This document shows positions 23,510 to 34,779 of a stretch of DNA of 64,000 bases, one piece after another. The position numbers and the translations under genes are program-made. The notes under the pieces were generated by a model. That model was not told where the DNA came from. It worked only from the letters and a program-made list of their open reading frames with translations, and searched no databases. Source of the DNA: Russula earlei (Eukaryota; Basidiomycota; Agaricomycetes; Russulales; Russulaceae); assembly GCA_025769875.1 (NCBI GenBank), contig JAGFNK010000236.1, positions 1 through 64,000 on the forward strand, read 5' to 3'. Position 1 is the first letter of the stretch; every line of letters starts with the position of its first letter.

Positions 23510-23758
23510 GCAGCTGGAATCAAACTTCAACCGCTTCGTAGAGGTTGGCAGAGGAAAGCCTTGGTGGTACCTTCCTTTTCAAAACTGACATACCTTCTTC
23601 AAGTTGTGCTCCTCAAAGCCGGTCCTTATGCAAGTCACATTGGAGTTATTATTGAAATAATTGACCACAACAGGGTAGGAGGAACCATATCATATGCATC
23701 CCTTCTTGGCCCTCACATGGTTATTCAGACAATCGGAGATGGTCCCACAACCGGCAGG
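23510..23758 (+). pseudogene. Ribosomal protein eL14 gene relic, introns retained
   Basis: Three pieces match eL14 in order: NFNRFVEVGR ending near 23553; VVLLKAGPY then GVIIEIIDHNR at 23604-23674; and DGPTTGR at 23729-23758. The first donor is GA instead of GT, while the second intron keeps GT and AG. The protein is cut off where the membrane-protein family sequence (fragment F) begins. Retained introns show it came by DNA duplication or is a decayed original, not by retrotransposition. eL14 is a 60S ribosomal subunit protein, so a working copy must exist elsewhere. Confidence 0.75.
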
Positions 23759-24728
23759 TCAGTTCTTGAGCCAGTGACCCCTTTCCCGCATCACATCATG
23801 ATGTCATATAGCACATCCACGAACAATTAGTATTCCGTGGACGCAGCAGATGGTCGGTGATTGCTAGAATCCTAGACTCAGGACCCACCGCATCTGCAAC
23901 TGGAACAAGTAACTTTCAATCGCCTCGGCACTCCGATCGCGGTGCACATATGTTATGGACTTGCCTACGAAGCGTCTTCAAGTTGTAGGCCACTGGAAGC
24001 ATCGTCGTCTTTTCTCACGAGGGACTGCACCCTGGCCACTGTGACTCATGGCCACGGCACTGGTAGTTGAGGGCGCAGGGGGGGGGATATGGTTACGACC
24101 AAGGGTAGGATTGTCAGCTTGTTTGTGCGAGGCTTCGAGATACGCACATCCGCCCAGAATTCGACCACTCCACGACCACGAAGCCGAGGTAGTATATACA
24201 CACTACGGGATGTGTTTTTTTTTGAAATTGCGTCAGCTTCGATGTTAGCACCTGTCCGCTGGGAGCACAACGGTCTTCAGGGAGGATGACATACGGACTA
24301 CAGCATACGAGACTTGAGTCATCTTCTGCTGATCTTGAAGGTGCTTCCCTCGAGACCATACAAATTTGTCGACGGGTGATGAGGCATGCCCGTTTCCATC
24401 AACGGTCCAAGCAAGAGGAGGATGAGAATCTAATGGATAGTCTTTCTCCCAGTTCTCGCTCGGCTTGCATTTGTCCTCACTTCTTCAATCTGCGACGAAG
24501 GATGGGAATGGGTGAGTGACAGTCCACTCACTTTATCTTCGTTTGCTTGATCCTTCCTGTTACTTATCCCTCGATATTCGATCCAAGATGCACAACACCC
24601 TGGGTAAGGCCCGTGCGCCGTTTTCATATACCTGAATGATCAAGTCGAGGTAGGTTTGTTCGTTCATCCTTGTTTCTTAACTCTTGACATGTGAGACCTC
24701 TGTCGGGCCTTGGGTCCTCTATATTATA
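23759..24728 (+). pseudogene. 5' fragment F of the membrane-protein family
   Basis: The sequence matches the upstream region, exon 1 and exon 2 of copy B, including the conserved promoter block at 23921-23956. Exon 1 starts at ATG 24422 but hits TAA three codons later. Exon 2 carries a TAA or a frame change depending on reading. The copy ends inside exon 3 at about 24728, where an LTR-like sequence begins. No later exons are present. Confidence 0.75.
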
Positions 24729-24735
24729 ATGGAGC

Positions 24736-24951
24736 TGTAGAAATGTAGCTCAGTCTTGTGTATAAAAGACTGTATTGGTTAGTTAACCTAACCCATAGAA
24801 ATGTAGCTATGTACTGGTGGATTTTGCTCCACCAAAGGTGAAGACATGTGAAGTGCCTTTGCAGTGTGATGTGCTATGTCACTGCCACATACAGTACTCA
24901 GAGTTTGAGCATGGGAGTCTTAGGTAAGCACATGTCTGACATGTCTTAGAG

Positions 24952-24989
<38 letters not shown>

Positions 24990-25165
24990 TGCAAATTGTA
25001 TTGTTATGGGGGGTGCAATGAAAAATTTTGACTTGCCCTCTCTTATGCTTAGGACAAGCCTTTATATACCCAAACTACACCTCATGCATCCACTTCTTAC
25101 TGAGCCACAGTTCAGACATTGAAGCCTCTCATGACTCACCCATTTTGGCCCCCTGACCCTGCATG
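24736..25165. other. LTR-like sequence and AG microsatellite
   Basis: TGTAGAAATGTAGCTCAGTC and the following 70 bp resemble the start of the copia-2 LTR at 48223, including the CAGTCTTGTGTxTxAAAGACT motif, but no matching end was found. A run of about 16 AG dinucleotides lies at 24955-24986. It is probably a truncated copia LTR. Confidence 0.45.
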
Positions 25166-25318
25166 TGTAGGAAGGTATCTATAACGAGTGCTCAGTCTTA
25201 TTGTAGAAGACTGAGGGACAGGGAATAAACGAAAAACGAACTATATACATGTCTGTGTGTTTGTCACGTGCCACGTGAGTGTATTACCAAACTGTGATGC
25301 TGAGGCTGCACTCCAACA
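25166..25318 (-). repeat. 3' LTR of copia-1
   Basis: 153 bp, paired with 30566-30718. It abuts the GCATG target duplication. Confidence 0.93.
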
Positions 25319-25325
25319 TGCCCCC

Positions 25326-28300
25326 TCAGCCTGTGCGGTGCAATCCCATCTCATCTGAAAACTTATCATGCTTCTCACGTGCGAGGCCTTTGGTTAAAAT
25401 GTCAGCAACCTGGTCCTCAGTAGGAATGTACTGAAGGCAGATCTCCTCGCTCTTGACTTTGTGTTGCAAGAAGTGGTGCCAGACTTCAATGTGTTTGGTC
25501 CAGTCATGGAATTCGGGGTTTTGTGCAATGGCGATTGCAGATTGGTTGTCCACATGAAGAATGGTTGGGGGGTGAGTGTCTATTCCTAGCTCACTTAACA
25601 GATGTCTGAGCCAGATTAGCTCCTTTGTGGCATGGGCAGCAGCAATGTATTTGGCCTCAGTGCTTGAGAGAGCCACAGAGGTCTGTTTCTTGGAGCTCCA
25701 GCTAATTGCGCCCCCTCCAAGCATGAACACGAAGCCGGATGTGGACTTGCGATCATTAACATCGCTTGCCCGGTCTGCATCTGTGAAACCATGCAGTATA
25801 GTACCACCAGGGGTTCCACGTTGGAAAACAAGTTGGCTGCTACTGGTGGCTCGGAGGTATTGGAACACGAGATCGAGGGTGTGTTGGTGCTTGGGGCCTG
25901 GGTTCACGGCATGTCGCCCAAGGGCTGCGACCGTGTATGTGAGGTCAGGGCGTGTGCCGAGCATCAGGTACATCAGTGCGCCGATGGCACTCTGATACAA
26001 CTTTACGTCAATTTCGGGGGAGGTGAGTTTAGTGAGATGCTCATTTGCAAGGGTCGGTGTGCTGATTGGGTGCGTGTTAGATTTCCCATGCCTCTCCAGG
26101 GTTTTGATTGTATATTTTTCTTGAGAGAGGGCAATCCAGCCTGCATTGTGATCCCGAGTGATGTGCATGCCAAGGATCCAGGATATTTCACCTAAATCAG
26201 TCATCTCATAGTGTTGTTTCAAGGCTGATTTGTCTTGGTTGATAGTTTCAAAAGAATTTGATACCATAGTGATATCATCAACATATAGCGCGATGATGGA
26301 GATGTCTCCATCGTGCATTCGGGTGAAGACGGCGTGGTCGGTGTTGGTGCGTTGGTAACCCATGGCACTGAGCTTGCCACAGATATCCTCGTACCAGACA
26401 CGTCCGCCCTGCTTTGTGCCATAGAGAGCTTTGATTAGACGCAATACCATGCCTTGGGGAATGTCAAAACCGGGGGGAGGTTCCATGAAGATCTCCTCTT
26501 TGAGTTCCCCATTGAGGTATGCTGATTTTACATCCATTTGGTGGACCTCTAGATTTTGTTCGGTGGTGAGGGCCAGTATCACATGCAAGGAGGCGAACTT
26601 AGCGACAGGCGCGAAGGTCTCGTCATAATCGATGCCCTCAATTTGCGTGAAGCCCTGCGCGATGACGCGGACTTTGTATTTCTGTATGGAGCCATCAGGT
26701 CCTCACTTGATGCGAAAGACCCATTTGCTCCCAACGACCTTGCGGTCTTTGGGATGTGGGGTGACCTCATACACGCCCATGCGCTTGAACGAGTGGTGCT
26801 CTTCCTTGCATGCAACTTCCCACTCAGCTGCATCGGGTTGGGCCATGGCTTGCGTGTAAGTGCGTGGGTCGTCAGTTATGGTGGTTTGGGCCATGTTGAC
26901 ACATTCAATGTTGCGTTTTTGTGAGCTGTATGAAGTAACTGTGTAGTGAGGATCATCGTCGCGGACTGGCGCGCGGACTGTGCGTTTAGGCCGGATGTTG
27001 GCCGGTTCAGGCAGGGCAGACAGGTGTGGGATGAGTGTGTTTTCAATCTCTGTTTCACTTTCTGATGGAGAGTCAGACAGGTACTGTTTAGGAGGAGGCA
27101 TGTCTATGGACACTGTCGCCGTCCCTGCGTCATCATGTTGGATGATAACATGTTCGAAGGACTGGGACTGAGTTGGTGGGCCCCCTTCATCAAAAATGAC
27201 GTCACAGGACTCCAGAAGGCGACGTGTGGGGCGATGCATTAAGTAGTAAGCCTTGCGAGTGCGTGAGTACCCAAGGAAAGTGCACACTAAGGACTTAGCA
27301 GCCAATTTGGTGCATTTCTTGTCTGGGATGTGGACGAACATGCGGGAACCGAAAATGCGAAGGTGGGAGACGTCGGGTTTGTTCCCACTCCAGGCCTCCT
27401 CGGGGGTGGAGTTGTCGAGGGCGCGCGTGGGTGTGACGTTGTGCAGGAGAACTGCGTACTTGAGGGCAGCATACCAGAACGATTCTGGTAAGTCAGCATC
27501 AGTCAGCATTGCGCGGACCTTGTCAAGGAGTGTCCAATTCATGCACTCGGCCACACCATTATGCTGTGGGGTGTGGGGCGTCGTGAGCTCCTGTTTGATA
27601 CCTTTGCCCTCAAGATACTTGGTGATCTTGTTGCCCATGTATTCACCCCCTCCATCACTGCGGAGGACCTTCATGCGCTGGCCAGTTTCAAGTTTGGCGT
27701 GGGCGATGAACGCCTTCAGGTGACGTGCGACGTCGCTCTTGTGGCTGTCATGAACCATTCTCCGGAGAGGGCCCTTGAAGGACCCTTCCTTATAGGAGGA
27801 AACCTGGTCTCTATGGTGTTACCCTGTTCACACGAGCAAAAGGGGTGAGTAGAGGTGTCCACAATATCGCGCGCGCATTGTTGCACGAGCGATTCTCGGC
27901 ACAATCGACATACAGCAAGCCCCACTTAAAGGCAACCCTTCTAGCAACAAAAGACAGTATTAGGGCCTTCCTAAGGACCCTTTGGAACGACCCTAGGAGC
28001 TCTACAATAGGCACTAACCTAGTATCAAAGACCCTACAACGCGTTATTAGACCAACTCTAATAACTGTAGAACGAACTATAAGGCAACACTAAGGACCTT
28101 AATAGAAGTATTAGGGTCGACTCTAAGGACCCTAATAGAACTATATAAGGGCCTTATAAGATAACACTATTCTCTAACCAAACTACAAGTCCTCAAATGA
28201 CCGGCCCTAAACTAACTAACAGGAAATGAATCAGGTGCTTGCACGTGCACTAAAGCAGTGAACACGTGGACCATGGAAGCTCTTACTCATCAAGAGAAGC

Positions 28301-30484
28301 TTCTTACTCAGCAGCTTACTGAGCATGACTGAGCATGCTCAGTAAGCGTCCTCCAACTTCTTACTCATCACTCTATTGTGCTTGATAACAAGGTTACGAC
28401 TTGTTCCCTACTTAGCAGCTCCCTTGTAGTATATAAGCGCTCAATAAAGTAGCGGACAGTCCTCAGACTGTCCATTTGTTTACGGCACTCTCCATCCCTG
28501 GGATACTCCTTTAAGGACCGTCCCCTTGTGACCACTCTGGCCTCTTCCCTGCGTGATTGTTCTACTCTCACAGTAACGGTACCGCTTTGGTATTTGTTAC
28601 TACTCTGGATTCTACTCCTTGCCCACGCCGTCTTGGACGTCTACCGACTCGTCTTCGAGCTTATCCCTCGCTCTTGAACTGGATAGTTCAACAGTGAGTC
28701 TTGACAGTGGCGCAATCCCTCAACAGACACCTTCCGAGAGTGATCGTCAATGAAAGTGACGAAGTACTCGAAGCCTTGGTGTGAGCGAGTGGATATTTTG
28801 CCACAGACGTCGGAGAACACACGGCCAAGTACTGTGACGGCACGCGTGTCGGTTGACCTCTGGATTTCGTGGCATGTTTGCTTGCCTTTGAGGCAGGGTT
28901 CGCAGGGGGTAGATGATGCAGTGCCGGTTATTTCCATGCCCTTGACCATGCCCTTTCTGGCCATGCATAGCACAGTGTCAATGTTTAGATGGCCTAGGTG
29001 GCGGTGCCAGGTCTCGACATCAGCCTTAGAGGCTGTGCTGTGAGCGATGAGGGCACGCTCGTCTGTGGCTCACGTGTCCTCGCCTTCAGTCAGGAAGTCA
29101 TTGACGTGCATCATGCATGCTGTTTCCAGGACGGCTGTTGTCATGTCCATCACATATAAGTTCTGTTGAAGGTGCCCATCACTGAGGTGCCCCTGCTGGT
29201 TTAAGAGCTGGCAACCATTTCCAGTGAATCGGACATCAGCACCGCACTTCGTGAGGTGAGCGACTGATAGGAGGTTGCCGTTTAGGTCAGGAACGAAAAG
29301 AACATCTTGGAGGATGGCATTGTGCCATGTTCCGTTGGCGTGCATACGGATGGGAATGCGTCCGACGCCGGTGGCATGAATGGCGCTGTCGTCTCCGAGA
29401 GTAATACAAGTAGGGGGTGTGAGGGCAGTGAATGATGAGAACCAGCTGTGGTTGCAGCTCATGGTGCACGATGCGCCGGAATTGACTATCCAGTGGTGCT
29501 GGGTGGACGAGTCGTGATGCGCTTGGAAGGCGAATGCTTCATTGTCGCATGGTGAGGGGTCAGTGGCGATGGCACTGAATAGTTGTACTGTGCTTTCGCT
29601 GGGGTCTGTGACTGCGATCTTTGCGGTCGTGGATGGCTTCACGCCTGCAGAGGTGGTCGACACCCCCTTCGCCTCCTGCTCCTTCTTCAATTTTCGGCAC
29701 TCCTTTACATCGTGACTGCGGATGTTGCAGTGTGTACAATGTTTCTTGGACTTGTCTCCTTGTTTATTCTTCCTGTTTGCTTTCTTGGCTGCTTTGGCGA
29801 AGAAGGCGGTGGCACCGATCCCCGACGCGCGCACGTGGCGTTGCTCCTCACCGAGGATTTGGGATGTGATGATGTCAGTCGAGATCTCATTGGTTTTGAT
29901 GGAGTATAAGATTGTCTTGAGGGTCAACATGGATTCGGGTAAGGCTAATATGATGACATATGCAAGGAATTTGTTTTCAAGTGGAAAGCTGAGGTTTGCA
30001 AGGGTGCGAGAGGCACATATGAGTTTGTTGATTTGAGGGTCAAGTGGTTCGTCTTTGGAGAGCGTGGTCCGAAGCAACTCCTCCATTAGGTGTGCCATGC
30101 GTTGTTCGCCCTTTCCTTCATAGCGGGCACATAACTTTTCCCAGCAACCTTTAGCATTGTTGATTCCGAGGATGGCGCTTAGTGGCTCATCTGATATGGT
30201 GAGGGAGATTTGCGCATGCGCCTCTCGGTCTCGGTATGACCAGTCGTTAAAGGCAGTGGGGTCTGCACTTTGGTCTGGCTTGGTATATGTGCTGTCTACT
30301 ATTGTCCAGAGCTCTTGAAGTTTGAGAACCATTTGAATGCGGTGCTTCCAGAACATAAACTTGACCCCTTTGTTGTCAAGAAAAGGGACATCATAGTGTC
30401 GTGCAGTGGCTTTTTGGCTCAATGTTGTGGCTCCTGAGGAGGAGGCGTTTCCGCCTTGCGGCGAGGATGTGCTGGTGCCTCATG
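25326..30484 (-). pseudogene. copia-1 gag-pol
   Basis: In order on the minus strand: a Gag region with zinc knuckle CTHCNIRSHDVKEC; a protease site reading NSGAS where DSGAS is expected; a Gag-pre-integrase region (TWHRHLGH); and an integrase core with FSDVCG, FIDDHSRK and GVAE. Then reverse transcriptase with MDVKSAYLNG and the catalytic YVDD, and RNase H with STEAKYIAAA and VDNQSAIAIA. Lesions: TGA at 29070-29072 and 26703-26705 (Arg expected), the Asp-to-Asn change in the protease, and the 961-bp LTR at 27746-28706. An ATG near 30484 is followed at once by TGA, so the true start is unclear. The C-terminal two thirds (25326-26702) are still open. Confidence 0.92.
27746..28706 (+). mobile_element. 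Solo LTR, 962-bp family, copy 2
   Basis: TGTCATGAACC to GTCTTGACA, with GTGGC duplicated on both sides (27741-27745 and 28707-28711). It is inserted in the copia-1 integrase in the opposite orientation. By eye it is nearly identical to the copy at 11163. Confidence 0.94.
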
Positions 30485-30565
30485 CCATTACTATGTTGTG
30501 ACATTTTGAAATTCTGGGTGCATGTAGTTATTTGGCTTGTTTAGAGACAACCAGGTCTCATAATC

Positions 30566-30718
30566 TGTAGGAAGGTATCTATAACGAGTGCTCAGTCTTA
30601 TTGTAGAAGACTGAGGGACGGGGAATAAACAAAAAACGAACTATATACATGTCTGTGCATTCATCACACGCTACGTGAGTGTATGACCAAACCATGACAC
30701 TGAGGCTGCACTCCAACA
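30566..30718 (-). repeat. 5' LTR of copia-1
   Basis: 153 bp. On the minus strand the internal region begins GATTATGAGACCTGGT right after this LTR; copia-2 has the same sequence at that spot, so it is a candidate primer-binding site. Confidence 0.92.
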
Positions 30719-30723
30719 GCATG

Positions 30724-31097
30724 TGCTTGCCTAATGGGGCTCCTGGTATCATGCTATGCCTTGGGACCTGAAAGGGCCTGGAATAGAATTTTTGGAAACT
30801 CCCCCTTCATGGGGGAAAGTTGTCCCAAAAGTTTCCTTACCTTGATCCCATGCCCATCTTTAGTGATGTGCAAGGCTTGGCTCCAAGCTGTCAAGCCCTG
30901 GCTGCTGAGCCCTAGAAGCCCAAGCTGAGCTGGGCCTTACTAGACAGCTTTGTAGGGCCCACAGCCTGGCTTGCACTCAATGAAGCCTGAGCTGGGCCTT
31001 CAAGCTGCAGCTTTATAGTGTCAATGTGATGCAACATGTTGACCTTGGTCATGTGCTCAAATTTTAATTCTGAGTTTGGCATTTTTTTCCCCTGTCC
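30724..31097. other. Unassigned repeat-like stretch
   Basis: No gene seen. A segment rich in AAGCC/GGGCC words (30880-31010) resembles the GC-rich termini of hAT-like elements, but no inverted ends or target duplication could be defined. Confidence 0.3.
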
Positions 31098-33260
31098 CTA
31101 CTGTATCAGGGCAGGTAGTTGGCCACCTAAACCCATGCAATGCTTTATGTGAGCTGAAAACATATTCTGAATGTTTTGATGGATTAGAAGAGTGGACAAA
31201 TATCTTAGGATGATGCTATAAGACAGCCATAATTTTAGAGCACATTGTTGTCATGCTATGAATATTTTTGCACCGCGACTGCCAAATAGAGAAAATCAAT
31301 GATCTTGGCCACCCATGGGAATCCTTGCCATTGACTCCGACCCCCACTTCAAAATGCTATGTTTTTTCTTTTCTGAATGTTCTAGCACATCAATTTGCTT
31401 CAAACTTTGGGAGCATATCAATGTAAGTAGTCTTACAGTAATTCAAGTATTTGTGATATCTGATGATTTTCCATGTTCTGGCTCGGACTCCACCCAGACA
31501 ATTACAAGTTGATTTCCCAACATCTCAACCCCTGGCACATGGATGAGCGAAAACGACAAATATATCATGATTTCTGAGTGGTATTTGACACCGTGGCCGA
31601 CATCTTTTCTCAAGACCCTCAAGACATCTGCTGGGAACGTCCACTGTGTTCTTTCAATGAAGACAATAACATCTACCCTATGCCCACACCAGCTCTTGCC
31701 TTCTCTGCCCCACCAGCTCCTGCGCCCTCAGTGTTGCCCGCTGCAGCCACTGTCCCAGCTACCACCTTGGCCTTGGCCACTGCCATCTCTGCCCTATCTG
31801 TAGCCTCAGCCCCAGTCACAGCCTCCCCTGCCAAGAAATCTCAGCCTTGCCACCTGCCTCCGTCGCCTCTGCTCTTGCCTTGTGCTCTGCCACCCCATAG
31901 CCTCAGCTCTGCCTGCTCCCTCTGCCACATCTGTCAGCACCCCTTTAGTTCCACATGCCACCATCTCTGTCTGGTCGGCCACTGCCCCAGTCTCACCTGT
32001 TGCCATCATGCCCTTTATCATCTCCACAGCAATGCCCACGTCAGCCCCCACCACTCCATCCCTGCCATCTGCTGTCTTCCTTCTGCCCAGTGCACCCTCA
32101 GTCATCGCCTCCACTCCATCTGCCTCTGCCATCGCACCAGCTCAGTCTGCCACCACCTTCTTAGTCTCACCCCCTGCCTTTGCCTCACCATCATCTGCTG
32201 CTGCCTCATTAGTTCCTTCACACAACACCAGCACCACAGCACTGTTGCAACACCTCGCCACCAGCACCCTCCCAGAAGACCAAGAAGGCCATGAACCCAA
32301 GCTCAGCCACAACATGCCACAACAGGAGCAGAAGCTGCCATGCCACCACCACCACCATAGGAGAAGCAGCAACTGCCAACAGCACACCACATGCTGCCTT
32401 TCACATTGCCTTCCCATCCATTTGCATGCTCCTGCTAACGTCTGCTGCTGCTACCTGCAGTGGAGACGACCCCGCCACCACCACCGCAAGATGACAATAC
32501 TAGCACTCCACACCACCACCACAACTGCTCACCATTGCCATTGCCACTCCCTCACCACTCACCACTCACCACTTGCCTCCTCCATCTACCTGCCATCACT
32601 GCCACCCCACCATCAGTCACTGCTCCCTCGCCCAACACTGTTCCATCGCCATTCATCACTCCATCACCATTGCCACTCGCCTCGTCCTCCATTCCCACCC
32701 CATTCGACCACTCCATCACCATCACCTCCACCGCTACTGATGCTGCAGCACAAGCAGCTGCCACTGCCACCTTTGCCACAACTTACATGCACAAGGCCCC
32801 AAGAGTCTCACATTTGGATGCTTGACCAAGGATGGTCAAACTTTCAAGCCCCTGGGAGGTGTAAGGAAGATTATGTCTGGCCATGGAATCATGTGTGGAA
32901 ACATGACTCAATGTGACATGATGCCTCCCTTTCATCCCTTACCACCAACTGCATGTGCATGTGCATGCCACCTCCCTCTTGTCCCCAACCCTCACCACAC
33001 TGCAAGCCACCTTGTGCCTGACATCAAGACCTCCATCACATTGCCCAGCCCTTGCCACTGACCATGTGTGCATGCCACAACTCATGCAATGTGTTGTGTC
33101 TCAAGCCTTTCACCACAGCCTTGACCACCTCACCCAGTCTCAATTCCCTTTCACCATTTCCTCTCCCTTTCATGCCTTTCATCTTTAGTACTTCCTTCCT
33201 GTATATAAAACTCTTAGCTACTCTGTAGTAGTGAGAAAAAGAACTGAATAAGATCCCCTT
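31098..33260 (+). repeat. Repeat family R, copy 2 with Ala/Pro/Ser/His-rich frames
   Basis: Begins CTACTGTATCAGGGCAGG and matches 15475-15845. Frames at 31578-32294 and 31882-32916 are low-complexity but share specific segments with other R copies: TLPEDQEGHEPKLSHNMPQQ here versus TTPEDQEGLGHELSHDMPQQ in the 38.3-39.3 kb copy, and TSAAATCSGDD. It ends near a TATATAAAA box and CTACTCTGTAGTAG, also found at 38280-38320 inverted. Probably a transposon family; class unknown. Confidence 0.6.
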
Positions 33261-33394
33261 TCTTTGACATCTGCCTCTGCCTGAATGAAGAACTCGAATG
33301 ACTACATGCATGCCCCTTGCTCCTCTCTCCCCCTCTCTTCTCTCCTCTCTGGGGATTGGTCAGCCATACTCTTATTCACTCAAGTGTCCCCAAC

Positions 33395-33703
33395 ATGCTT
33401 CACCGCTCTTATGTTAAGGCTCCAAAGTGCCTTAAATAAGATCAATGGTTGTGTCTATGAACACGTCCTACCAATGCAGATATGCTTGAGTCAAGCAAGC
33501 AATACTTGTGGAGGGGAAGGAGTGTTAGATCCTTCTGGAGTATGGCAACAAGATGAGAGGGGCTCTGCAGACAGGGTAGGAGTCAACTGTTTGGGATTGG
33601 CAAACTAAGTTGAGCTTAAGGCTCAACTGCTACAACTGGGGGCTTTATATAGCCCTACAGGGATAAGGTTCGTGCTACTGTAGTACTGGTTGGTGCTATA
33701 GAA
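33395..33703 (-). repeat. Fragment of a further LTR-like repeat
   Basis: Reverse complement matches 63480-63793 over about 300 bp, including a TATATA(A/G) box and CTCAACTTAGTTTGCC. It is cut off at 33703 by the chromovirus LTR, next to TCTATAG in the equivalent position of the other copy. Confidence 0.6.
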
Positions 33704-34532
33704 TGTCAAGACACATACTGCTGATCACTAAGGACTCAGGAGCAGGTGGGCAAGGGTCGGAACAGATGATACGTGGCAAAGGCGGCGTTGAACAAGAGGA
33801 CGAGCCAAACAACAAGGAGGTACCAGATGGGGACTGGTAGGTGTTGCAAGAGACAAAGGCGAAGGCTGGAGGCCAGTGTAGCGAGAGGGCTTTAAACAAG
33901 GCGGTCGTTGAAGAGTACCTTGGAGGCAAGGGGAATCTTTAGACTGAGTGGTTGCGGGGGAGTACCCAGGAAGAAGAGAGTATCACAAATGGACAGTCTG
34001 ACAACTGCCATACTTCATTGGGGCTTATATACAGTGTACAGGGTCGATTACAAAGAACTGGGACTATTCTAGACTCTTTGGTACCATCCAATAGGACTAC
34101 AGAGGCATAAACTTGCTTGTGTCAAGTTTCAGGCTTACTGAGCGCATTACTGATCATTGTGGAGTGATGACATCATTATGATGTCACTGTGGAGTGCTTA
34201 GTGAGCCTATGAGGTCACTGTGGAGTCGCTCAGTCAGCCATGATGTCATTGGAGCCTTGATGACATCAGATGAGTTATGCAACAGTTTCTAAGAGTTTGT
34301 GCCACTGTTTCGGGTTTGTGGTGGCTGGGCGACCATGTGGCTGCCACACGATGATTACCCGATTAGGAAACAGATGCCTGGTCATGTTATAGTGCCTTTG
34401 CAATAGCAATATCTTGCACCACAGGAGGGATAGCCCAGAAAATGGAAGGGAGTTGGTAATGCAAAGTGAGAGAGGTCTCTCTTGAGTGAAATAGGACCAT
34501 CTATGGCCAGGACCTGGCCTTGGTTTGTAACA
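33704..34532 (-). repeat. 3' LTR of the chromovirus (829-bp family)
   Basis: On the minus strand it starts TGTTACAAACCAAGG and ends GTGTCTTGACA, with TATATAAGCCCC as the promoter core. It is directly preceded (minus strand) by a purine-rich tract AAAGAGGGGATGAA, the expected polypurine tract. Related LTRs lie at 59564-60391, 60797-61329 and around 59130-60666. Confidence 0.88.
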
Positions 34533-34779
34533 TTCATCCCCTCTTTATAGACTTGTTGCTCCTGCAGCGGTAGGGACTTGTTTCTTTGGAAGGTGGAGTA
34601 GTTTGCATATGAAAAGTCAAAGTCTGTTCGTTCGTGGGGAGTTCTCTCTTGTTCTATGGATTGCTTTGGGGATAGCTGTGGTCAATTGAGTGCATGTGAT
34701 CGCAGGGGTTCTCTGAAAAGTTTGTTGGTAACAAGGATAAAGATAGTCATTGACAGAGGTCATGATGAGAGTTGTTGGT

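Larger units (their letters stand above)
25166..30718 (-). mobile_element. Ty1/copia LTR retrotransposon (copia-1)
   Basis: Two 153-bp LTRs (25166-25318 and 30566-30718) start TGTAGGAAGG and end CTCCAACA. They are flanked by perfect 5-bp duplications GCATG (25161-25165 and 30719-30723). Coding runs on the minus strand in copia order: Gag, protease, integrase, reverse transcriptase, RNase H. A solo LTR sits in the integrase. The LTRs differ at 14 sites, 12 of them at inferred ancestral CpGs. Confidence 0.95.

Noticed and set aside
24955..24986. AG microsatellite as a regulatory GAGA element
   Set aside because: A simple repeat in transposon-flanking DNA; no evidence for a regulatory role.
31098..33260. 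His/Pro/Ser-rich frames as a novel secreted protein
   Set aside because: The sequence is repeated at several loci with frame breaks, so it is treated as a transposon-type repeat.
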